DNA of 64,000 nt from Armillaria gallica. Lineage: Eukaryota > Basidiomycota > Agaricomycetes > Agaricales > Physalacriaceae. Under the pieces are notes generated by a model. The model saw only the letters and a program-made list of their open reading frames with translations, did not search any database and had not been told where the DNA came from. Location: NCBI GenBank assembly GCA_037576215.1, contig JBANDB010000001.1:6758001-6822000 (forward strand), read 5' to 3'. Shown piece after piece: positions 1-12,428 of the stretch (within the stretch, counting starts at the first letter, position 1; each line of letters opens with the position of its first letter). Both the position numbers and the translations under genes were made by a program.

Positions 1-1760
1 CCGCCTCAGAGACCAGAGTCTGTAATTATACTGGTGCCTAAGTTTCACCTCCTGGCCCATGGCGTTGCATGTCAAGAAGAATTCTCCTTTGCTTTTGAGG
101 TTGAAGTTGGAGAGACTGACGGTGAAGGCCCAAAAACATACCTGAGCGATTACCTGGGCAATATCCAACCACGTTGCAGCCAGTATGAAAGAGATGGGAC
201 CTGGATCGCATCAGGACATGCTTGATGATCATTGGAGCAATCACAATTGGTGCAAAAACACGAATCTACATCAGTCTGTCTCGTCTCTCGATTACAGGGA
301 GATACTCATGAGCCACTAGCAAAGCTACTACTGCATAGGATCAAAGACGTGGTGCCGCATCACAAAGAGAATTGCATTACATTTGAGCTGCTTTCAGAAA
401 CAGTGGTATCATCTGGGGATCATGGTGAGGCCAGATTAAAGGAATGGACTGACAAGATAGAAGCGTGGGAGAAGTGTCATGTAAGCAAAGAAAAGATTCC
501 AAACCCCTATATTCCGATGGTAAAACATAAGTTCTCAGCTGTTGGGATGGACTTGAGTCTTGAATGGTTGGCTTTCAGCTTTGACAATGGCCTCAGTGTG
601 GCTGAGACTCAACGAAGAGGGCCATGATGCCGAGTGGGGTGCCTCATCTGGTACACTGATATTGGTGAACAAAATGATTGCTGATGGCATACTGGCCAAG
701 CAGGCTCAGTGAGTTTGAATGTGTTGACTGAGCTTGCTGTATTGATATTTTGTGTTAGGTTGGATCTACAAAAGGATGCAACTAGCTTAGGTGTACATTC
801 CACAGATATTCAGCAGGTAAAAGTGCTGGACCAGATGTCATGCCTGCGAAGAGAAATCGAGTCATGGATGGAAGTGCAGCATGTCTATATGCCTGAGGTC
901 ATCGCCATTAGAGATGCCAGAGACCATCTAGCTGGTGGAGACTGCATCATGGCATGGAACATTGATCTCCTACTTCTGTTGAGGCTCCTGGCAGACCACA
1001 AGATTGTGTGTGATAAGAGACTTCTCGATTACGAATGGGAGCTTTGCAAAGCTCAGGCCATGGAGGCTCTAGCCATCGTCAGGCACAAAATTATCCTGGA
1101 GACTTACATTGTGAATCATAAAGAAGTGTATGGTCATGGACAGAAGACAGGAACTGCATCTAATAAGCTGCTGGATGCCTGTCATACAGAGAAGGCATGG
1201 GGTATTGCGACATATAATCAAGCACGAGAGGTGCTGTGCCAACTGGGAGAGCATCTTGAAGTTCCCCATTGGCAAAGTTCATATCACGTGCTGAGGAAGG
1301 AGGATGCCGTTCCGATTGCCAGCCTCAAACCCAAGAAGAAGAGAGAGACAGGTAAAGAAACCTCAGGAGAGTTGAGAGCGCAGCAACTATCCTGGATATG
1401 GCTCACTCTGGGAGCCATGGATAGCAGTACCCCTTAAGGCCTGCAGGATGGTGATTGTTCATTTTCAGTCTTAGATGTCATCCTGATGTACATGAGTTAG
1501 CCCTCAGGACTGAATGGTGCAAATCGCGCACCAGAATGCAGAGATGGCAAGAGGAGTGTCACTTGCTTCAAGAGGAAATGGAGAGAGTTCTACAGTCTCA
1601 TGATCATAACATCAAGATGTGGTGTGATAGAGCAGAACATACGATCGAAGGCATGGCTGGTGGAGCCCACACTTACACACTTTGTCAGGCAGCACTTTGT
1701 CAGAGCATGAAGGCCTATTGTGAATGAGCTTGGAGCTCTGTGGATGAATGGTTGGAAATC
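1..1760 (+). pseudogene. KDZ-type transposase, C-terminal remnant
   Basis: Near the window start a frame reads PKFHLLAHGVACQEEFSF, followed by GETDGEGP. This is the conserved KDZ transposase core, where a histidine/cysteine stretch is followed by the (R/E)TDGEG motif. Downstream frames (709-1437 and 1455-1727) match the helical C-terminal part, ending near CQAALCQSMKAYCE and a short acidic tail. KDZ enzymes move large DNA transposons in basidiomycetes. The open frames are interrupted, the N-terminal half lies outside the window, and the downstream DNA is repeat-rich, so this is a remnant. It is a separate copy from the transposase at 21-26 kb because both contain the same C-terminal domain. 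Family assignment is confident; exon limits are not resolved. Confidence 0.8.
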
Positions 1761-1856
1761 AGAGAGGTTGTTGAGCAGGATGAACTGGACTTGGGAGATT
1801 CAGAGTCACATATCGCGATGGTCCTTGGTAACGGTTGGGATTGATAGTAACATAGA

Positions 1857-2330
1857 ATAGGAGCACAACACGAGTCCAATGATACATGCTTGCCACCTGC
1901 GCTCTAAAGGTTAATCCATAAATCATTAGATCTGTAGCCATCGACATGCAGCAGTTCATCAATTAATTCTTAGGAGCATGATTTGAGCAGTTAATCTGTG
2001 GAAGGATTAATTGTTGATTCTCACTGAAGAGCATAACATGTATCCGCTCATAAATTATTGGATCAGTAGCTGTTGATGACTTCACAGTAGTTCATCAATT
2101 AATTCTTCCCACTTGGGAGCATGATTTGAGTCGGTAATTGGTAGAAGGATTAATTCTTGAGCACAGAAGAGCATAACACGTATCCACTGATAAATTATTG
2201 GATTAGTAGCTATCAGTGCCTTCCGTCACAACAATAAATTATTGTGAAGACCCGTCTCCACCCACTACTCTAAGGATCCTCGAGGAACAATAAATTCTTG
2301 GGGATTCAAGATTTGATTTGATTGCATGAT
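1857..2330. repeat. Subterminal tandem repeats of the left KDZ element
   Basis: Two copies of a unit of about 136-140 bp, plus part of a third, follow the transposase remnant. CATCAATTAATTCTT occurs at 1957 and 2093, TAAATTATTGGAT at 2051 and (as TAAATTATTGGAT) at 2191, and GAGCATGATTTGAG in both units. They are AT-rich and non-coding. Arrays of this kind beside a transposase often hold its binding sites; that role is inferred here. Confidence 0.6.
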
Positions 2331-3097
2331 ATTTCAACCGATAAATAAGGCATCGACCGATGGAGATATTTTGAGTCGTAGCAGGTGTTCCTTTTGTCTA
2401 CATGGCCTCTGCAGCTGATAGGGCTTCATGACTGACTAGATTAGTGAATGTTCGATGGGATCATAGGCCAGAAATGCGAGAGAAAGGCATGTAAAATGGC
2501 TATGCCATGACGGGCATTATGGTGAGCCAAGGAAGATATCTGGAAAACATATGAGCCCATTGTGGCAGATGAGCATTCAGTGATCTTTCTGCATCACATA
2601 TGGGCACATGGCTGTTCCAGTGAAGAGAACAAGCATCAAGGTACAATTGTGGTTGGATTGGTAACACAAATTCTAAAAATACAGCAACTACGCTAGCAAC
2701 AAGATCTGGAACCCACAGATGGGATCTTGATGCTGCAGGAGGGCGGGGGGCAGCAGAGCCATGAGGCCTGAAGGGCACTCCCTGGCAGTAGCCTATGGGT
2801 ACAATACAGCTACCTGAGCAGCAGAGATGTTCATTAATGAAGCAACCTGTGGGTGACAGGGATTCATTAATGAACGAAGACCTGTAATCACAAGCCTTTA
2901 TTAATGATACCAGCCCTATCAGGTGGTACTTGGCTCAACCACAAAATGGTCCAAAGTCACATTTGAAAATCCTAATCACAAGTAATGACCCTGGGAGACC
3001 AGAGTGGTTTGTGTCAGAAGTACAGAAGAAGAATGGGGAACTTTCACCACAGATACTGGATTAAATATAAAGGAGGCTCTACCCATGCACAAAGCCT
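2331..3097. other. Non-coding spacer, probable end of the left KDZ element
   Basis: No convincing coding frame. Short palindromes of the type TTCATTAATGAA occur near 2830 and 2868 and a related TTATTAATGA near 2899; they may be further subterminal sites of the left KDZ element. I could not fix its terminus. Confidence 0.4.
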
Positions 3098-4060
3098 TCA
3101 GATCCTGCCATGTAGCCAAAGTTTGTTGTTCAAAGATGCGAGATCATCAAGCCTTCTGAGAGCATCTTCCATTTCAGGCCTGGCGAGCAGATCCTCAGAC
3201 ATCATATCAAGCAAAAGAGGCTTGAAGTCATCCAATCCTTGATATCCCTAAACAGCCAGAGTAAGCGATGTCGAGTAACAAATGGAAAGAATAAATTGCC
3301 TCACAAATTTCAATGAATGTAGCACCTGCATTGTAGACGTCCAACTTGAATGGATTGCACAGTTTGCCAAGAGAGAACTCTGGGGATGAGCATATACCAC
3401 AGCACAGATTTCTAGTTGTCAGAGCGGTTTCCTTGCCTGCGGGCTGACATCGCTATGGGAACAAAAGTTACCACAGAAGGGAGTGAGTAATGACTTTGTT
3501 GAACTGACCCATGAGCAATGTTGAGACCGTGCATGAAATTGAGACCCTGTAAGTGAAAATCAGACGACCTGGGATGAGTATTATAGTGACAGATAGGGCC
3601 TGCCTCTAACAGCTGACAAAAAGCATCTACAAACTCTGACCAGCAATGGAATTTGGGTTCATGGAACAGCTGCAGCAGTGGTGAGACCATGAATATGTGC
3701 TGATCTTCATCATCTGGGATAGGTATGACTTCGAGGATGGGAATAGTGTGATTTTGTGGTTCATCGGAGTTGCAAAGATGCTTTGCCATGGAGAGTTCAT
3801 CTGTGTCTGTGGGTATGATATGGATGACAACTTTTACTCTGTCTTTCAGTCGTACAGTATCCAGGACACACAGCATCTAGATCCACAAGGTCAGCCCAAA
3901 GCAAAACTTCTCATGTATTCCTTACAAGTAGAGAGTGTTTGTCCTCAAAAGATGCACGAGATCTCCATCGAGTTGTTCCATCTTTCCTAATCCAAGAAGG
4001 AGTCCAATCTGGATGGTACCAGAGAATAATCAGCAGAGGTCAAGTTGATGTCTCCCTGAT
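3098..4060 (-). pseudogene. Protein kinase-like gene, degenerate
   Basis: Read on the minus strand, blocks match the kinase-like proteins common in Agaricomycetes: a PDWTPSWIRK N-terminal block (about 3980-4015), then IPILEVIPIPDDEDQ, MVSPLLQLF and, after an apparent intron with a GC donor, GLNFMHGLNIAHG. The activation/C-lobe piece PEFSLGKLCNPFKLDVYNAG and a final stretch with LLARPEMEDALRRL end at the stop at 3098-3100. These blocks are in different frames and need introns or frameshifts to join. The catalytic-loop HRD triplet reads H-G-S, so the catalytic Asp is missing. It is therefore either a pseudokinase or, more likely given the broken frames, a decayed gene. Confidence 0.7.
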
Positions 4061-4244
4061 TCTTAACAGTTACAGGACTTACAAGTCACTGCTGGGATTT
4101 GACAAAAACTTGAGGTAGTCAGGACAGTATAGTCAGATCTGGAGGGACATTATAAGTGCCTTGAGAGGGAACTACATCCCCTGGAAGAAGTTCAGGGCAA
4201 GTAAGCTCCTTGAGGAAAAAATATCCTTTCCCTTCTGATAACAT

Positions 4245-4320
4245 ATCCTCAACCGGGAATCGAACCTGGGGTAGTAGCCGATATGCTCCAAGAATATAGC
4301 TAACTGAGATACTAGCTCAT
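4245..4320 (-). pseudogene. tRNA-like sequence (pol III A/B-box type)
   Basis: The minus strand carries a perfect B box, GGTTCGATTCC, inside a T-arm-like hairpin. An A-box-like AGCATATCGGCTACTAC precedes it, and the flanks TATTCTTG and TTGAGGATA can pair as an acceptor-like stem. There is no room for an anticodon arm. It resembles the row of units at 39.7-41.5 kb. Confidence 0.5.
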
Positions 4321-6319
4321 CCAAAGAAACTGTGCCAGGAGGGAAAGAAAGAGAACTTTGCTAAAGCACATTCACCAGAAAAGTGGAGTATTGATGTTCT
4401 ACTAAACATCAAAATCAATGATATCAGAGCAGGGAGCTTGGTGGATTTTATCCAATGGTACTGCAGATTTTCCTGGCACAATTTGAATACATGCATTGTA
4501 CGCATACCATCCCATTTGTCATTTGGCTTGCATATTGAGAGAGACAGGGACAAAGCGAGGTTGGAGAGAATGCATATCCATCAGCAGATTGGGAAAAAAA
4601 TTTCCAGGGCTTGTGGTGACCATGGCCTGGCAGAATTCTTATTTGCCTTGTCAAGGCCTTATAGAGTCCATATAACCAGGACACGATGTTGCATCCTTTT
4701 CATATGCTATTATAAACTTGCAGAATAATAGCTTAGCCTTCAAGATTCCACAGCATCATTTCCAGCTCATATATCACTACTATAAGCTCAATAAAATGTA
4801 ATCTCATTTCTGCAGACTGATTTTCTTTGACTCTGAAAAGCTTTGGTGCCCAAAATGATGACATATTTAAATGTACTACAAGCTGGCAAACCCTGTATCT
4901 ATGACATCAAGATGGTAGTTTGACCTCTGCTGCTCCATCAGATTTGGCGTCTTCTTCAAGAAGCCCCTCACCATCGTCTCCATTGCCTTCCTCTGAGTGT
5001 TCTTCCTTGGTGGCTTCATCATCTCATCTGGTGGTCCTCGTTTTGTGTGTGGAAGCCCACCTAGATTTACTTCGACCCTGTATTTGGATACTGGCTGCAC
5101 AGCGGTTCCCAGTGTGAAGTCAAAAGCAGTGAGTCCTTCAGATGTAGTACTGCACTACTGAATTTTCAGCCACACCCTCAGCCCATCTCAGTGGGAATGC
5201 TGCAGCAAGGGAGAGGAAGTTTGATCATTAAAAGAACCAAGCAAGACAGGGTTCACGGCAGAGATCTCACAATCATGAGATCAATGCTGAACGTGTCATC
5301 CTTTGTGATGCACTGTGACGTGTCATTGCACGTTATTAACTCTGTTTTCTTTTCATCACGGAGCACTATGTGTCCATTCATCCCATGCGGTTTTCTCTGC
5401 ATGGTCCATGCATCAGACACTCAAGGGGTTGGCAGACCATTGTTCCAGCATATTGGGTCAGTTGGTCGGTCGACCTTGCGATGCCTAAAAATTTTTTGGA
5501 CCTCACCTACTCCTACTGAAAAATATAACTGTCCAAGCATTATAGCGTGTTTCATAGTATATATTATAGCTGTTTACTATCTTTCTAACAAGGATTCACT
5601 GGAGATTTTGGTGAATAAGGGCAGAACTTCAAAAAAGAAACATTTGCTGGTCTTGCCACTTGCCCTGGCATAGATCAAAAATGTTCCATGGTGCTCCAGT
5701 GAGCAGTCTAAATCAAGAAAGTTAATATAATACATTAAAGTACTGTCAGGCCATGCGAAACCCGCAACTTGCAAGTTCAAGGGCGGGTTGACTCAAGGAT
5801 CTTGCAAGAAGAAAAGGGTACAATGTCATCATATAGATCATGTGATATGTCTACCTTTGGAATATTATTCTCACGAGGTCGGTCAGTTGAGGCGGTGAGA
5901 GCTAAAATATTTTTTAGACCCGATGTCATGTGTTGAAAATGCGCAAACCCCTTGCAGACACTGACCCTACAAGACTTTGCCTCTAGACCTAGTCTTCTCC
6001 GATGTGGACTTCTTCTTCCAAGCTGGAAATAGAATGTAGTCAGTGATTTTAACATAAATACAGTCCAAAGTAGCTAACAAAGTTGAAAACCTCAACTTTG
6101 CCTTGGCAAGATATCATCACCTCTAACTATTGCAAATTCCTCACCTATGCAACTCTTCTCAGGCATCGGTACACCCATTTTAAACATTCAAGGTCTTCTG
6201 AAGTGATGTATCAGTAGTCGGAAGAGGCAGTGATTGTGTTGAAGGGTACTCAAGTCAAGTGAGTCAACCATAGTCTATCACAATTGGTGAGCTAAATCTC
6301 TTAGAATCAGCTCCATATA
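4321..6319. other. Intergenic, no supported gene
   Basis: Frames on both strands are short and show no recognisable domain. The longest plus-strand frame (5191-5673, 160 codons) has no family signature and AT-rich tail composition; I regard it as chance. A small inverted repeat, AAAGTTGAAAACCTCAACTTT, lies near 6080. Confidence 0.5.
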
Positions 6320-6324
6320 GCATC

Positions 6325-6740
6325 TATTAAACCCGAACTCCTATCAAGGGTAAATAACAGCTGTCTCACATTTGGGCAGTCACCGTCAAGTCCCTTAAAC
6401 AATAGGTGTTAAGGCAGAGTCCTTAGCTTTTCCGCATAGAATTAAGCAATAGTTTCAGTATAGATTAAAGTTAGCTTGAAGCTGGGGTACATACAGTGAG
6501 AGCTACTACTTAAGTATTCAAAGTGAGGGTTCTAATAATAGACTGTGTAAGAAAGATAAAGTTCACAAGCATGCGATGTTGGAGCAAGAATGTAGGAGCA
6601 TGCAATAGTGAAGCGAGGTTGCGTGACATTGGAGAGATAACATGGGAACGATGTCTTGCAGCTCGGTTTCCCCTGTGGACAGTGGCCCAGTCAGTCCAGT
6701 TGATAAGATAAGATAAGGAGAAAATGAATAAATTGTAACA
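6325..6740 (-). repeat. Gypsy 3' LTR
   Basis: Matches the LTR at 32838-33254 along its full length. I count 18 substitutions and a small indel; every substitution is a transition. It is flanked on the left by the GCATC target copy and on the right by the purine-rich tract of the element. Confidence 0.95.
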
Positions 6741-6775
6741 TTACCCCCTCATTAAGGCAGGCGTCCCAACTGCTG

Positions 6776-8879
6776 TTAAGGTATCTCCATCGGTTCGAAG
6801 GGCGATTTTGTATCCATTGAGGAGTCATTGTGTCCGCCGAATAGTTCCCAAAGTGGTTCTTGTTCATACCAGACCTTCTTTCCTGTGGCAGGATCCATGT
6901 AGGATTGCCAGTCCTCCCGTTCGTTTACAACCCCATCCACGTGTTCGGCTAGGAACTCTCCAATGAGCTCATCAGTGTCCATGTCGCTTTCCCGTACCCA
7001 GCTATTCGATTCGGGTCCATAGCCCTTCCACTTCACGAAATAGTCCGCTACTGTGTTTGGTGGTTCCCCTCGCCTTCCTCGAACTCTACGTTGTCTGCTG
7101 TTTAGGACTTTTTCGACTTTGTAATGTTCTTCGCTGTCTATGAGGTCTGGCGGTGGGGGAGGTGGTTGTTTTCGGTTGGGGAATGCTGGTGGAACATATG
7201 GAGTGAGTAACAACTTGTTGAAGGTTGGATGAATCTTCCAGTTGGCTGGTAGGGACAGAGTGTACGTGGAGGCACCTTTCTTGTCTTTGATTTCAAAGGG
7301 GCCTGTTCACTTGTCGTCGAGCTTTTTCTTTGGGTGCGGTAGGTGGAGGTTGGACGTATCGAGCCAAACCTTGTCACCTACTTTGTACTCGATGGCTGGG
7401 CGTTTCGACTTGTCATACTGCGCCTTCATTTGTAATGCGGCCTTTTCAAGTGCCTTCTTGGCGGTGGCATGGATTTCCTGCATCTTGGAAACGAAGGTGT
7501 TTGAGGCAGGAGTGCGGAATGGTGCGGCAGATCTTGCTCCTGGTAACACATTGGGGTTATAGCCATAATTGACTTCGAATGGGCTTTTGCTGGTAGAGGA
7601 GTGTGTTCAGTTATTATGAGTGAACGCGGCGAGCGAGAGCCATTCTGCCCAATCAGTTTGGAGGTGATTGATAAACATGCGAAGGTATTTTTCAATTTCT
7701 TGATTAACCCTCTCAGTCTGTCCATCCGTTTGGGGGTGATAGGCCATCAAAGCATTGCCCTTGATTTGGAGAAGGTCGTAGAGGTCTTTCATGAAATTGG
7801 ATACAAATATGGTTCCTCTGTCCGATATGACGACTTGGGGCATCCCATGCTTGGCGTATACTTCGTCTCATAAGATTTTTGCCCATCCTTCTGATGATAA
7901 TTCGGTGGAACACGTGACTGGGATGATCTCCTTCGAGAAACGGTCAAACGATTACAAGAATGGCATCATAGTCGCCGCTCTTGGGTAATCCCGTTACCAT
8001 GTCTACCGAGATGTGGGTCCATGGGCGAGAGGGTATTTCATTGGGGTGGAGGGGTGCCGCCTTCGCTTGAGTGCTGCTCTTTGTTTGTTGACAAGTTTCG
8101 CAGGCTCGTACATAGGCTTCGACATCCTTCTTCATCTTTGGCCACCAGAACTCTCGTAACACGAGTTCTTTAGTTTTCTCAATACCTGGGTGCCCAGCGG
8201 TAGCATGGTCATGGGATCAAGCGATGACTTCCCCCCGAAGTGCATGGTCCCAAGGGACATAGATTCTGCCATCGTACCAGATCAGCCCGTCCTTCATTTT
8301 CATGCCATGATCATGGTTAATGGAGCCGGCGACAGTGGTATCCCAGAGGTGGACTTTTCTGGTGGCATTCTGTACGTTTTGATGGGTTTCTTCGAGGGTT
8401 GGCATGATCATGGCTCTAAAGTGTTCGGGAGACAGGACTACTACTTGGTCATTGTCGTCCTGTCCCTGATCATGATCGGCTCATCGTGACAAGAGGTCTG
8501 CCTTTTTGTTGGTGGTTCTGGCTTTGTGGTGAAGAGTGAAGTGGTACTCTGCAAGCTCGGTGATCTATCTGGCTTGGCGTTGGTTTACCTTCTGGGGCTT
8601 TCGGAAGTACTGGAGGTTTTGATGATCTGTCCAGATTTCGAAATCCTGATACGCGCCCATTAGGTAGTGCCTCCATTCCTCTAGCGCAAGCATGATTGCG
8701 AGGAGTTCCTTGTCGTAAATCTCATAGTTATGTTCAGTAACTGAGAGAGCTTTGGACAGGAACGAGACAGGTCTCCACTTGCCGTCCTGTTCTTGTGAAA
8801 GGACTGCGCTGATGGCTCCCTCGCTTGCATCTGCCTCTACCCTAAACTTCCCCTCATTTGTCAGGATCGCAAGTATGAC
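6776..8879 (-). pseudogene. Gypsy pol: RNase H, integrase and chromodomain
   Basis: On the minus strand, from 8879 down: RNase H with FRVEADASEGAISAVLSQE, the integrase HHCC zinc finger (H and H in HATAGHPG, C and C in ACETCQQTK), and the integrase core with SVDMVTGLPKSGDYDAIL and QVVISDRGTIFVSNF. At the C-terminus a chromodomain includes DYFVKWKGYGPESNSW. Stops: TGA at 7868-7870, 8217-8219 and 8481-8483, each where CGA (Arg) is expected, and TAG at 8565-8567 where Trp is expected. A one-base insertion near 7959 shifts the frame within AILVIVDRF. Chromodomains of this class guide integration to heterochromatin. The protein is not functional as encoded. Confidence 0.92.
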
Positions 8880-10573
8880 ATTGATGAGCCTCCAGGCTCT
8901 GTACACTCAGAATTCGCGGATTTTGCCTGCTAATTAACGCTACTGTCCCTTCAACGGCCTTTCAGCAAACCAATGATTGCACACTCACTGATACCACTTT
9001 CATCCTACGGCAACCACCCCTTACATGCTTTGTTATCCATCCCATCTTGCCACGCATCATAATTGCCATACTTCATCACGGCAAGGCACCTTCGATCGAC
9101 AATCATCCCAATACAGAATTGACGCATCACTCAGAAGCACCTAGTTGACATGCTCATTGATCACTTAATGAAAATGATATGATTGACACGAGTACCCTCC
9201 CAGCTACGACAATAGCAGCTATGGCAACTACAGACCGTGTTTACTAAGGCTGTTACTTCGCCAAGGCTTCAAGAAAACGTTACCCCACACGTACTCCTCA
9301 GCACGACAACTATTGCTCAACTAATCCGCAGCTAAACAGCACCTAACGATCTGTGCATCACTCAGCAAAACCATACGGTTTGCATCCATACGCAGCAACG
9401 TCGATGAGTTGCTGTTACTTTAGAAGACCAAGGACCATATGTTTCCTACGAATTTTTACAAAGCCAAGGCCTTACAGCCTTACTAAGTCTCGCATATTTA
9501 CTCTATTTATAAATTCGTACTTGTAGTATAAAAACTAGCTAGAAAACATAGTTCAAGGGCAGTTCATCTCTAGTTGACCCCAGACTACGTCAATTATTGT
9601 CACACTCTAGTCTATTGCCAGTAAACAACGTTTATTAACCGTCCTACAGCAATATACTGTTTGCACCAGCATATTCTTGATCGCAAGTCGACTCTTGAAC
9701 TCACCAGAGTTATCTCACGGTTTTAACTGTGAAGAGTCCTTCGCTATGCGCTCTTTGCTCTTAACACTATTGGTGCACGCTCATACTGTGCCAATACGTG
9801 ATTGCCGCACTATACCTCGCCCCTGTTATCTTTTATAGGCCGTCATCGTTTCACTTTCACACCATTGAAGTTTTTACAGTTTCACTTTCGCCATCGTTAT
9901 CATCACCCACTTGGGTAGTCTCTGAGCAGACTTAGGATCAGTTTCAGCTAGTTTTCGTATAGTATCAGTCCCCCGAGTGGACTTGAAGGTTAGTTTGACA
10001 TAGGATAGGATCGTTTCAGTACCAGACAAGTTTTGACATCGACTCAGCACCATCGCATCATATAGGACCAGTATCGCCACCAGTTTTCATAGTTCCACAT
10101 TTTCTCTAGCCAGCCCACCCTCAGCACCTCGTTCCACGTTTATTTTGACACTCACAGTCCCCACGCCGTTTTCTCATCGCCTTGCTTGCCCACAGACTAT
10201 TGCCGACCGTTTAGTCTATTCTCCATTGTTCACCCCGCTCCGATTACCATCCAGCGATGTTTTCTAGTCTCGCAGCACGTTTTCTCATACGGATTCATGG
10301 TATTCACGTCATACCCGTTTTCGTTCCCTCTCATTTTGAGAGATCCCTACCGGCTTATAGCCTTAGCATCTAGTACTCGACTACCAAGCAGTACTACTTC
10401 ACAGACTTAAAGTCACAGTGTATTCTTGCATATAGAGGAATTGTTCTACTGCACGGAGGTGCCCCGAACCACTTGCACACACAATTGCCTTGATTGCCGT
10501 GCTACTACGTTAATTAACCAAGCTCATTCCGAGTTGGTGTTGCTGTTGCCACGGAAGTCTTAGGCCCATCAAT
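8880..10573. mobile_element. Unclassified 1.7-kb insertion in Gypsy pol
   Basis: It interrupts Gypsy between QLAED and VILAI; removing it brings the two halves of the polyprotein together. The ends are a short inverted repeat, ATTGATGAGCC at the left and the complement of ATTGATGGGCC at the right. No target duplication is evident. The interior is non-coding, with an AT-rich promoter-like patch near 9505 (CTCTATTTATAAATTCG). The short TIR suggests a non-autonomous DNA transposon, but the class is open. Confidence 0.6.
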
Positions 10574-10963
10574 GTCCTCGGCCAGTTGTTTCTTCAGCTG
10601 CTCGAACACCTCCTGCTGGGCCTTGCCCCATTTCCATGCGTTGTTGCCTGTTAATTGAGTCATGGGTTTTATGATTTTACTGTAATTTTTTATGAAGCGT
10701 CGATAGAAGTTAGTGAACCCCAGGAAAGATTGGAGTTCCTTCTTCTTGGTCGGGACCAGCCAGTCGAGGATTCCCTTGATTTTGATGGGGTCCATATGGA
10801 TACTTCCTTCGCTGATGATGACGCCCAAGTATTCTGTCTCCAAGACCTCAAACTTGCACTTCTCAGCTTTAAGGAACAATTTGTGCCTTCATAGGGTTGC
10901 CAATACTTCCCACGTGATTCAGCGGTGCTCTTCTTTGGTTTTGGACATAATGAGGATATCGTC
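10574..10963 (-). pseudogene. Gypsy pol: C-terminal reverse transcriptase
   Basis: The minus strand encodes the end of the catalytic palm (DDILIMSKTKEEH), then AEKCKFEVLETEYLGVIIS and LQSFLGFTNFYRRFIKNYS, the classic Gypsy RT-to-RNase H connection, ending QLAED at the 8880-10573 insertion. The residues just before DDIL belong to the inverted-repeat element that abuts here, so the YLDD motif is lost. Confidence 0.9.
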
Positions 10964-11131
10964 GCACCTAATGCTGCTACTTTTCCCCTTGAAATAGTGT
11001 CAGTTGACAGTGGTAATTAATGTATCAGGACTGTCAGTTGACACACCAGCCTATATAGGATATTTTCACAGTACTGCATGATCTATTAGTCAGCACAGAA
11101 ACCCAGACCAAATCATGTGATTATCAGAAAA

Positions 11132-11232
11132 TCTGGCAACTCCAGGAATTGAACCCAGGACCTTAAAAAGATTTACAATAATGTCACATGACATGGCCAA
11201 AGTGTGCATGCTAACCACTATACCATACTAGC
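11132..11232 (-). pseudogene. tRNA-like sequence, left end of copy 1
   Basis: The minus strand reads TATGGTATAGTGGTTAGCATG, an almost ideal tRNA D-arm/A box. About 60 bp later comes CTGGGTTCAATTCCTGG, a T-arm/B box. The extra-long middle part cannot be folded into a clear anticodon arm. It points outward from the element. Confidence 0.6.
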
Positions 11233-12328
11233 TTTTTTTTCAGAAAGATCTCTTTATATCTCTGCCAATACATTCAGGATCATCCTAAGCTTTTGTACAC
11301 ACTATTATACAATATATATCGTGTATTCTATACCGGAATTACCATCCCCAACACTCAAAAAGGCGAGATATATGGTACTTCGCATATTTTCACTATCACC
11401 TTTTTTACCACGGATTTCAAAGGTTTTAAATGTGTTCCTCTGGTGTTCTGGGGGTTTTCAAGGTCAGGAAATCCATTGGCAACAACTCCGAAGTTCTCCG
11501 AAGCTTAGAAATGCGAGTTTCCATATGTGCTCCTCCTAAACTGTTACATCATTATTTCCATCGTTCCTGAGACCCCATAAATGTAACCAAGAGTCGTTTG
11601 GGGGTTTTCAAGGTTGAGGAATCGATTGGTGATGTCCCCAGACCGACGCGATGCCTAGAAAACAAAATAAACCGTGTTTCCCCCCCAATCCCCCATTTTT
11701 CATCGCATTCCGGTGGTCATATATAGCATATGAAGATGTATTCCAAGGTTTTCATAGTGTAGGAATCGATTGGTAACATCCCCGGAGCGATCCAATGTAC
11801 GCAGTACCATAAAAAGCCAATTTTCCCGATTATGCCTAGCCATAAAATGCGCCACATGTACTGTAGATGGGCCGTTTGGGGGTTTTCAAGGTCAGGGAAT
11901 TCATTGGTCAAGTTTTCGAAGCGATCCGATGCACGTAGTACCCCCAAAACGCGAATTTTCGGTGATTTTCCGCTATTTTACACTATTTTACCCTTTTTAC
12001 CCCCTCCCCAGGGCCCCCATACCTCACCAGAGGGTTCGCTTTTATGCTATTTATGTTTAGGCATATACTAGTACCATCCCCTGACCCACCCAGTAGTCTG
12101 AGGAAGCCAAAAATGAGCAAAAATGCGAATTTTGTCTAAAAATGGCCTGATATTGATGCCATCAATGCCATGGCACAGCCAATTCTAGGTGCAATTGATG
12201 GGCCAATTTGACCAGCCCAATAAGGAAAAAAAAGCGCACCAAAGCGCACCAAAGGGAGGGCTCAATTGGGATATTATAAATCTAAGAGAGGGAGGTCATA
12301 TAGAGTGATGATTACATAAATATATAAT

Positions 12329-12428
12329 GCCAGTATGGTACAGTGATTAGCATGTCTGCTTGGAAAAGTCATGTGACATTATTATAAATCTTTTTAAGAT
12401 CCTGGGTTCAATTCCCGGGTCTGCTGGG
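12329..12428 (+). pseudogene. tRNA-like sequence, right end of copy 1
   Basis: Plus-strand counterpart of the left one: A box in GGTACAGTGATTAGCATG, T arm CTGGGTTCAATTCCCGG, and acceptor-like CCAG/CTGG pairing at the two ends. The middle holds TTGG in a possible anticodon loop followed by intron-like sequence. It also points outward. Confidence 0.6.

Noticed and set aside
5191..5673. 160-codon plus-strand frame
   Set aside because: No domain, AT-rich hydrophobic tail, no intron or promoter signals; looks like chance.
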